Part shown: positions 1-5,081 of the stretch, piece after piece
Layout of the letters: each line of letters begins with the position of its first letter
Numbering within the stretch: position 1 is the first letter of the stretch
NCBI GenBank assembly: GCA_020628755.1
Contig: JAHDEQ010000220.1
Coordinates: 1 to 6,733, forward strand
From: Saprospiraceae bacterium
GTDB lineage: Bacteria > Bacteroidota > Bacteroidia > Chitinophagales > Saprospiraceae
DNA: 6,733 nucleotides
Direction: 5' to 3'
The notes under the pieces: model-generated
Seen by the model: the letters and a program-made list of their open reading frames with translations, nothing else
Told to the model about the DNA's origin: nothing
Databases searched by the model: none
Position numbers and translations under genes: made by a program

Positions 1-28
1 TTAAAAATATTAGTGTGCTGTGTATATC

Positions 29-65
29 GAGCCATTTCCTCAACTAGGAAATGGCTCTTTTTTTT
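29..65 (+). terminator. Rho-independent terminator of an upstream plus-strand gene
   Basis: A perfect 12-bp stem (29-40 with 46-57, outer pairs GAGCC/GGCTC) closes a 5-nt loop and is followed directly by eight T (58-65). The T run lies only on the plus-strand side; read on the minus strand the stem is followed by mixed sequence. It therefore ends a plus-strand transcript whose gene lies left of the window and converges with the surface-protein gene that stops at 117. Confidence 0.9.
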
Positions 66-66
66 C

Positions 67-106
67 TGCACGAATACACGAATAAAAACCTAATAATATT
101 TGTGCA
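67..106. repeat. Imperfect inverted repeat beyond the surface-protein stop codon
   Basis: Bases 67-76 (tgcacgaata) can pair with 97-106 (tatttgtgca) over 10 bp with one G-U pair, around a 20-nt loop. The left side also holds the short direct repeat acgaat-ac-acgaat (70-82). It lies in the 3' untranslated region of the minus-strand gene, where it could protect the mRNA end. There is no T run on the minus-strand exit side, so it is not a standard terminator. Role unknown. Confidence 0.3.
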
Positions 107-116
107 ATCGTGGTTT

Positions 117-2693
117 CTATTTTATCTCAAATTGTTTTAATTCGCCTCCTTTTTCTGTTTCAACCCTATAATAATATAAGCCTTTTTTGAGACTTAGATT
201 GGTCAAATCAATTTGGTGGATTCCTCTTGGTTTAATTTCCTTTTTTTGAACGGTATCAATTTTTTTTCCTGAAGCATCATGGATAAAAACAGATACATTT
301 TGAGCTTCGGCTAATTCATAATACAATTGAGGTTTTCCTCCTGAAATTCCTGTCAAATCGCTTTGGACAGAACGCTTTGTCATTTGCGGAAGTGGTGGCT
401 GCGCCACCACTCGACGACTTGCGGAAGCAGCTCCTTGAAAATTAGTTTGTGGACACACTTCTCGTATTTCAGCCAAAAATTGACTTCCCATTTCTACTTC
501 AAAATCAGCATTCAAAGCAATACAATTGCCCGCCCAAAACGAAACGTTACTAGGATTCTGAACCCAACTTGTAGATAAAACACTATTGGTCGCTGTTTGT
601 AAATGAATGCCATTATCATAAATATCGCTAACAACCGTATCCATAACGGTCGTGTCAATACAAACTTTGCGATATTCATCGTCAATAAGTCCAATTTGAG
701 TGTAGGGAATATCGCCAATACAAGATTCGCCTTGGTAGCCTGAAGCAGCAGCAATTTGAGCAAGCGAAGCATCGGTCAAAGCCGTATTGGTATCGCTATA
801 ATTTGTTCCCAAATTTACGCCCCAGCTTGTTGCAGTTGCGGCATCAACATCAACTATTGTTGGCGTATTGATACCAACATTGCAAGAAATGGAAGTATTG
901 GTAGGCAATTCTTGTTCGTATGAAGGTTCTAAAATATCAACTATCGTAGGATACTGCACACTCCAAGGCGGGTTTTGATAATCAACCGAAAGGACTCGAT
1001 TGACCATTCCTGTATTACTCAAATTGTAGCCTCTAGCAACGCCTCTATTATCAATATGAACGGTTTTGACGCAATCAATTGATAAATTGTTGTGAGCATT
1101 GACATCGTGTCCGCCGCCAATAAAAACACCAACATCTATGTTTTGAAAAATATTATCGTGCACCTCGTCGCCACTATCGCCATCATCAAAATATGCGCCG
1201 TGTGCCTGATGTGCATCATGCACATAATTGTAGCGGATAATGTTGCCGTAACTTGTCCAATCATTCCAACTATAAAAAGCTCCCATGTCATTGGAAACTC
1301 GACAAATATCAAAAATTTCATTGTATTCAAAAATATTATTATTCCCACAAAACTCAATTCCGACATGAGGCGTTCCATGAATTTTATTGTGCGCAACATA
1401 CATTCCTACATTATTTTCATCGTATTTTCGAGGAATTCCAACTGCTGCCGCATAAATAACTTTTATTTGTCCAAATTCATAAATATGGTTATTGACTGCC
1501 GTATGTCCTGCCTCGGTCAGCGTGTAACGCTCACCGCCTGAAAGATAAATTCCACCTGCTCCTAGATGGTGAATATCGTTGCTTACAATATCGTGGCTAC
1601 TTCCATCCAATACTCGGACGGCATCCTCTACAAAATTTGAAATATCACAACCTGCTACTTTATTGTCAAATCCATTGGTAATTTCAACGGCAGAACCCAA
1701 GCCATAACTAAAATCCAAATCAATAATATCAACATTGCTTACATCAGTCAATTTGAAAATTGGAATATCTTGATCCAAGATTTTAAGTTCCGTTGCTCCA
1801 GCAGGCACCCAAATATATAAAGTGTCATTATTAAAATTAACCGACCACTCCCCTTCCCTATCAATTTCTTCGAGCAAATTAGTTGCAATGTAGGGTTCCA
1901 TTCCATTGCCTTCGGGTCGAGTCCATTTATCGCCAATACCTCCAGGAACAGAAGTTGCTTGATAGACTATTCGATTGGTCGTATCTATCGAAGCAGTCCG
2001 CACCGCATCATATTGCCAAGCCACACGCCAATATCCCTGAAACCATAAACCATCATTGACAGCATCCATCCAACGTTTGTGGCGGTCGCCTCGATATACA
2101 AAAATACCTGGCTCATTTTGAGTAACGGTTTCCATTGTCATAAACGAATCGTTGGGATAACGTGATAAAGGCAATTGTCCAACATCGGTATAAACCCGAA
2201 ACAATTGTTGATTGGCAGATGGAAAATAGTCAGGCCAAGTGTCCATATTTTGAACACCTAAAGCTGCCAAATCAAGCGTCTTGATTTGGCCAACTGCTGC
2301 GGGGTCAATTCTTGCCAACAAATCAGCATCAGTTAAATCTTGTAAACTACTTGTAGGAACAGATTTGTATAAATGTATTTTTGCTCCATGCTTATTTAAG
2401 GCTCGATAAGTTATTCGTTGACTTGCTGTTCCACTATCTTGTGCTGTTAGTTCAAAACTTGATGTTCTAAAATAATCGCCGTCCATCAACCAAACTGTTA
2501 CTTCTGTTGCTTGGGTAAGGGAACGAACTTCGTCCCTCGCTCGTTCGAGCGTTTGAAAAGGTGCGCTTATTGACGTTCCCAAATTTGTATCATCTCCACT
2601 CGGAGAAACATACAATTCTAAAGGACTTTGAGCAAAAAGAAAAAATGGAATAAAAGCTAAATAGAGTGTGTAAATAATCTTTGATTGGAGCAT
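117..2693 (-). CDS. Secreted right-handed parallel beta-helix protein with T9SS sorting domain, probable polysaccharide-active enzyme
   Basis: 858 residues. Residues 1-21 form a signal peptide ending FLFA, with likely cleavage before Gln22. Residues 28-57 (YVSPSGDD, then APFQTLERARDEVR) are the classic entry of pectate-lyase-like beta-helix enzymes. The helix core spans about 315-560, with repeated N-x-I/H turns such as HNKIHG, YNEIFD and RYNYVHD. Asp469 (NDMGAFYS) and Asp503-Asp504 (YFDDGDSG) sit in the most conserved-looking stretches and are candidate catalytic acids (inference). Residues about 680-747 (AGNCIALNADFEVEMGSQF, ending EVC) resemble a 3-coathanger stack domain. A Pro-rich linker at 760-772 leads to a type A T9SS sorting domain (about 790-858, ending KGLYYYRVE...FEIK), so it should be exported and surface-anchored or released. 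The pattern recalls GH141-like or related beta-helix glycosidases, but family and substrate cannot be fixed by eye. It is transcribed divergently from the nitrogen cluster with no evident link to it. The start is the only one that gives an intact signal peptide. Confidence 0.92.
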   Translation of the reverse strand: MLQSKIIYTLYLAFIPFFLFAQSPLELYVSPSGDDTNLGTSISAPFQTLERARDEVRSLTQATEVTVWLMDGDYFRTSSFELTAQDSGTASQRITYRALNKHGAKIHLYKSVPTSSLQDLTDADLLARIDPAAVGQIKTLDLAALGVQNMDTWPDYFPSANQQLFRVYTDVGQLPLSRYPNDSFMTMETVTQNEPGIFVYRGDRHKRWMDAVNDGLWFQGYWRVAWQYDAVRTASIDTTNRIVYQATSVPGGIGDKWTRPEGNGMEPYIATNLLEEIDREGEWSVNFNNDTLYIWVPAGATELKILDQDIPIFKLTDVSNVDIIDLDFSYGLGSAVEITNGFDNKVAGCDISNFVEDAVRVLDGSSHDIVSNDIHHLGAGGIYLSGGERYTLTEAGHTAVNNHIYEFGQIKVIYAAAVGIPRKYDENNVGMYVAHNKIHGTPHVGIEFCGNNNIFEYNEIFDICRVSNDMGAFYSWNDWTSYGNIIRYNYVHDAHQAHGAYFDDGDSGDEVHDNIFQNIDVGVFIGGGHDVNAHNNLSIDCVKTVHIDNRGVARGYNLSNTGMVNRVLSVDYQNPPWSVQYPTIVDILEPSYEQELPTNTSISCNVGINTPTIVDVDAATATSWGVNLGTNYSDTNTALTDASLAQIAAASGYQGESCIGDIPYTQIGLIDDEYRKVCIDTTVMDTVVSDIYDNGIHLQTATNSVLSTSWVQNPSNVSFWAGNCIALNADFEVEMGSQFLAEIREVCPQTNFQGAASASRRVVAQPPLPQMTKRSVQSDLTGISGGKPQLYYELAEAQNVSVFIHDASGKKIDTVQKKEIKPRGIHQIDLTNLSLKKGLYYYRVETEKGGELKQFEIK
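391..411. repeat. Perfect 9-bp inverted repeat inside the surface-protein linker
   Basis: Arms 391-399 (agtggtggc) and 403-411 (gccaccact) flank a 3-nt loop. It encodes residues 761-768 (RVVAQPPL) of the beta-helix protein, exactly in the linker between the coathanger-like domain and the sorting domain, where sequence is least constrained. It could be a small palindromic insertion or chance codon choice. Confidence 0.6.
2266..2290. repeat. Perfect 11-bp inverted repeat inside the surface-protein gene
   Basis: Arms 2266-2276 (gccaaatcaag) and 2280-2290 (cttgatttggc) flank a 3-nt loop, cgt. It encodes residues 135-143 (GQIKTLDLA) upstream of the beta-helix core. It has the same short-arm, 3-nt-loop geometry as the repeats at 391-411 and 5730-5750. 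No T run follows on either strand, so it is not a terminator. Confidence 0.65.
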
Positions 2694-2866
2694 TTTTCTA
2701 AAGTTGGTTTTGTATTGTATAAGAATCCGTTTAATTTGGGTTAGAAATTTCTATAAATGTTGAATAGTGTGACTTCCTTCTAAAGTAAAAATTATTTTTC
2801 CTTTTTGTTTATGATTATACAAGTAAATTCTGAAAATATTACTCAAGCTCTAATCCAAGAATGCAA

Positions 2867-2890
2867 AGGCCGTCTTTTCCAAGACGGCCT
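2867..2890. repeat. Perfect 10-bp GC-rich intergenic hairpin
   Basis: Arms 2867-2876 (aggccgtctt) and 2881-2890 (aagacggcct) flank the loop ttcc. It stands out as a GC-rich island in AT-rich non-coding DNA. It lacks a T run on the plus side and has only TTT on the minus side, so it is a poor terminator, and no gene ends nearby. A dispersed REP-like or MITE-remnant palindrome is the best guess. Confidence 0.6.
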
Positions 2891-3205
2891 GCCACGCATC
2901 GAAAAGTGCTTAAAATAAATTTCTGAATACGATGCCCAAAGTTTTTTTTTAAATCTTCTATTTGTAATATTAGAACTAAATTTTATCCTATCGCCTTTTA
3001 CCAAAAATAATTTTGGCAGCTTTTTTCCAAGAAAAATAACAAAATGTATTGCTATTTCATACCTCAAATTCAGAACCCATGCCCAGACTTAGTGTTTGAT
3101 TTACAATAAAAGAAAACATATCTTTAAATAAGATTTGGGTAAAATTAAGTTTTGCTATAATCTATTTTTAATTCCTATTTCCATATTTAAATTCAAAAAT
3201 ACCTT

Positions 3206-3230
3206 CTCTACAAAATTTTCATTTGTAGAG
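3206..3230. promoter_or_regulatory. Inverted repeat upstream of the PII gene, candidate operator or leader hairpin
   Basis: Perfect 9-bp arms, ctctacaaa (3206-3214) and tttgtagag (3222-3230), are separated by 7 bp and end 35 bp before the PII start codon. The centre-to-centre spacing of the arms is 16 bp, a length that could suit a dimeric regulator. A TATAAT hexamer (3235-3240) follows 4 bp later, so a protein bound here would overlap the promoter if that hexamer is the -10 element. It could instead be a 5'-leader hairpin if transcription starts further upstream. Regulator unknown. Confidence 0.4.
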
Positions 3231-3265
3231 CAGTTATAATAATATCAAGTTTAAAACCATCCTTT

Positions 3266-3604
3266 ATGAAAAAAATTGAAGCCATTATACGATTATCAAA
3301 ATTCGATAAAGTTAAAGAAGCACTTGCTCAAATTGGTGTCAATTTTTTCACTTTAACTGAAGTAAAAGGTTATGGACTTCAAGAAGGGAAACAAATGGTG
3401 TATAGAGGGAGTGTATATGGTGCAGAATTTATTGCTCGGCTTCAATTGGATATTTTAACAACTGAAGATAAGGTTGACCAAATCATACAGACGATTATGA
3501 AGGCAGGACGAACGGGTGAAGTTGGCGATGGAAAAATCCTAGTAATGGATGTAGAATATGTAACCCGAATCCGAACGGCGGAGGTAGGAGAATCTGCGAT
3601 TTGA
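3266..3604 (+). CDS. glnK: PII nitrogen-regulatory protein (GlnK/GlnB family)
   Basis: 112 residues, the same length as E. coli GlnB and alignable without gaps. PII trimers bind ATP/ADP and 2-oxoglutarate and report carbon/nitrogen balance. Visible landmarks are the start MKKIEAIIR, the T-loop (about 37-55) with Tyr51 (the uridylylation site in proteobacteria) and Arg47 (which enters the Amt pore in GlnK-AmtB complexes), Gln39 (Mg/2-oxoglutarate ligand), the B-loop TGEVGDGK (83-90) with Lys90, and Arg101/Arg103 in RIRT. Two positions differ from E. coli: Leu38 for Arg, and Arg58 for the Lys that contacts 2-oxoglutarate. The amtB gene follows 119 bp downstream on the same strand, so the GlnK role (Amt gating) is favoured over GlnB, though the two cannot be separated by sequence alone. 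There is no clear ribosome binding site; the ATG gives the canonical N-terminus. Confidence 0.96.
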   Translation: MKKIEAIIRLSKFDKVKEALAQIGVNFFTLTEVKGYGLQEGKQMVYRGSVYGAEFIARLQLDILTTEDKVDQIIQTIMKAGRTGEVGDGKILVMDVEYVTRIRTAEVGESAI

Positions 3605-3673
3605 TAAGTTCAAATTCAAGTTTCAAAAAAACTATTTTTCTCAAAATATTATAAACAAGCGAATACATCATTT

Positions 3674-3693
3674 GCGAATTGCGCCCAATTCGC
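3674..3693. repeat. 8-bp hairpin between the PII gene and amtB
   Basis: Arms gcgaattg (3674-3681) and caattcgc (3686-3693) flank the loop cgcc in the 119-bp glnK-amtB gap, ending 30 bp before the amtB start. No T run follows. In a shared transcript it could act as a processing or stability element that changes the PII:channel ratio, but it could equally be another dispersed palindrome. The rest of the gap is AT-rich with nothing recognisable. Confidence 0.4.
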
Positions 3694-3723
3694 CCTAAAA
3701 ATTAATATTTAGATTTATACTTT

Positions 3724-5004
3724 ATGGAAAGTACTACAATTACTGCACAACAAGCTTTAGAAGCAGCAAACGAGGCTGCTTTTTTGACCAATAATCTTTG
3801 GATTTTGGTTGCTACTGTTTTGGTATTTATCATGCATCTCGGATTTGCGACGCTAGAGTCAGGTTTTGTACAACGTAAAAATACAGTCAACATTCTTTTC
3901 AAAAACTGTATGATTATTGCAATTGGCTTACTCACCTATTGCTTGTGTGGATTCAATTTGATGTATCCTGGTGAAGAATTTGCTGGAAGCTTTTTTGGCT
4001 TTTCAGGTTTCGGTTTAAACCCTTCCAAAGCAGACCTTACATCTGCTTATGGAAACTACACTTACTGGTCCGATTTTATTTTTCAGGGGATGTTTGCCGC
4101 TACCGCAGCAACCATTGTTTCTGGCGCAGTAGCAGAGCGAATTAAACTGGAATCGTTCTTAGTTTTTGCTACATTTTTGGTGGCGATTTGCTATCCAATT
4201 ACTGGAATGTGGCATTGGGGAGGCGGCTGGCTTGCCGAAGCAGGTTTTTATGATTTTGCAGGTTCTACACTCGTTCATGCAATGGGCGGAGCTGCAGCAT
4301 TAGCCGCAGCAATAATACTTGGTCCTCGCCTTGGCAAATACACTCCAAAAGGCATCAAGCCAATTCCTGGCCATAGTATGCCACTTGCTGCAATTGGTGT
4401 TTTCTTATTGTGGTTTGGTTGGTTTGGATTCAATGGAGGCTCTGTGCTTTCAGCAGATGCAGCTTCAGTTTCTTTAGTATTTGTAACGACTTCTTTGGCA
4501 GCAGCAGCAGGCGCTGTTGGAGCATTTTTTACAGGATATATGCTATTCAAATCTCATGATTTATCTATGGTTCTTAATGGCATTTTAGGAGGTCTTGTTG
4601 GTATAACCGCAGGAGCTGACCAAATGGGACCAATGGCAGCTATTATAATCGGACTTATTGCTGGTATTATCATTCCTTTTTCAGTTGTTTTCTTTGACCG
4701 TATAAAAATTGACGATCCTGTTGGCGCAACTTCTGTTCACTTAGTTTGCGGTATTTGGGGAACACTTGCCGTAGGAATTTTTGGGGCAAAAGCGGGTTTG
4801 ACACAAGTAGGTATTCAGCTACTTGGAGTTTTAGCTGTTTGCTCTTTTTCATTTGCTTTTTCTTACGGTTTGATGTCTTTAATAAAAGCAATTATGGGAA
4901 TCAGAGTCGAAAAAAGAGAAGAAATCCGAGGACTTGATACCGCCGAACACGGCGCTCATGCTTACCAAGTCATGGAAACAGCTACTTATACCTCCATAAA
5001 GTAA
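3724..5004 (+). CDS. amtB: AmtB-type ammonium channel
   Basis: 426 residues, inner-membrane Amt/Mep/Rh family, which passes ammonium as a trimer of 11-helix subunits. Pore features are all present: twin histidines His185 (GSTLVHAMGG) and His339 (SVHLVCGIWG), Asp177 (DFAGS), the Phe gate at 124 (QGMFAATAA) and Phe236, and Trp233 and Ser240 of the outer binding site (GWFGFNGGS). The first helix begins near 24 and carries GFATLESGFVQRKN, a family signature. There is no cleavable signal peptide, unlike E. coli AmtB. The cytosolic tail (392-416, GIRVEKREE...GLDTAEHGAHAY) is intact; this segment couples to PII. It follows the PII gene and precedes gltB on the same strand, so uptake, sensing and assimilation sit together. 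No Shine-Dalgarno is visible; the ATG lies in ACTTTATGG, much like the CCTTTATGA of the PII gene. Confidence 0.97.
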   Translation: MESTTITAQQALEAANEAAFLTNNLWILVATVLVFIMHLGFATLESGFVQRKNTVNILFKNCMIIAIGLLTYCLCGFNLMYPGEEFAGSFFGFSGFGLNPSKADLTSAYGNYTYWSDFIFQGMFAATAATIVSGAVAERIKLESFLVFATFLVAICYPITGMWHWGGGWLAEAGFYDFAGSTLVHAMGGAAALAAAIILGPRLGKYTPKGIKPIPGHSMPLAAIGVFLLWFGWFGFNGGSVLSADAASVSLVFVTTSLAAAAGAVGAFFTGYMLFKSHDLSMVLNGILGGLVGITAGADQMGPMAAIIIGLIAGIIIPFSVVFFDRIKIDDPVGATSVHLVCGIWGTLAVGIFGAKAGLTQVGIQLLGVLAVCSFSFAFSYGLMSLIKAIMGIRVEKREEIRGLDTAEHGAHAYQVMETATYTSIK

Positions 5005-5011
5005 TAAAGTC

Positions 5012-5072
5012 GTGTCTATGTGTTTGAGTCCCTACGAATCACAAACACTTAAACACATAGACACTCAAACAC
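5012..5072. repeat. 18-bp inverted repeat with alternative pairing registers before gltB
   Basis: Bases 5012-5029 pair with 5047-5064 over 18 bp (17 Watson-Crick pairs and one G-U) around a 17-nt loop. The left-arm segment gtgtttgagt (5020-5029) also pairs perfectly with actcaaacac at 5063-5072. The motif aaacac occurs three times on the right (5043, 5051, 5067), so competing folds are possible. It begins 7 bp after the amtB stop and ends about 10 bp before the gltB ATG. No T run follows, so it is not a standard terminator. It may be a mobile or REP-like palindrome, or an mRNA element controlling gltB expression. Confidence 0.65.
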
Positions 5073-5081
5073 GCATTAAAA

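Larger units (their letters stand above)
2694..3265. other. Divergent intergenic region, about 570 bp, no credible gene
   Basis: This stretch separates the minus-strand surface-protein gene from the plus-strand PII gene and must carry both promoters. It is strongly AT-rich with long A and T runs, for example nine T at 2942-2950. Two clean inverted repeats are listed separately (2867-2890 and 3206-3230). Two TATAAT hexamers occur on the plus strand at 3156-3161 and 3235-3240. The first has TTTGGG (3134-3139) 16 bp upstream, a weak promoter-like pair; the second has no -35-like partner. I found no good copy of the Bacteroidota TTTG / TAnnTTTG promoter for either gene. The only longer frame, minus strand 2843-3067, looks spurious. 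Confidence 0.6.

Noticed and set aside
1209..1225. 8-1-8 inverted repeat in the beta-helix core
   Set aside because: A one-base loop cannot form as drawn, an 8-bp match is near chance level in this window, and the bases encode His/Ala codons typical of the core.
1092..1541. Plus-strand 149-codon frame opposite the beta-helix gene
   Set aside because: It is antisense to the conserved beta-helix core. Its Ile/Asn/Cys/His-rich composition is what the complement of Asn/His-rich helix turns gives. No domain is visible.
2694..2800. Promoter of the surface-protein gene
   Set aside because: On the minus strand I found no TAnnTTTG element (no caaa in this stretch), so no promoter is annotated.
2896..2935. 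gcatcg / cgatgc pairing next to the GC-rich hairpin
   Set aside because: Six bases across a 28-nt loop are expected by chance.
3001..3026. Small hairpin ccaaaa/ttttgg with six T nearby
   Set aside because: A 6-bp AT-rich stem, the T run is offset by four bases, and no plus-strand gene lies upstream to be ended.
2843..3067. Minus-strand 74-codon frame in the divergent intergenic region
   Set aside because: The protein is Lys/Arg/Phe-rich without a recognisable domain, its end is encoded by the 2867-2890 hairpin, and long A/T runs interrupt it. It looks like chance in AT-rich DNA.
3619..3639. Possible terminator after the PII gene (agttt/aaact stem, then TTTTT)
   Set aside because: The stem is only 5 bp and nearly all A-T, too weak for a convincing terminator.
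4275..4550. Minus-strand 91-codon frame opposite amtB
   Set aside because: Its Ala/Pro-rich sequence is the mirror of the Ala/Gly-rich amtB helices; the amtB protein is clearly the real product.
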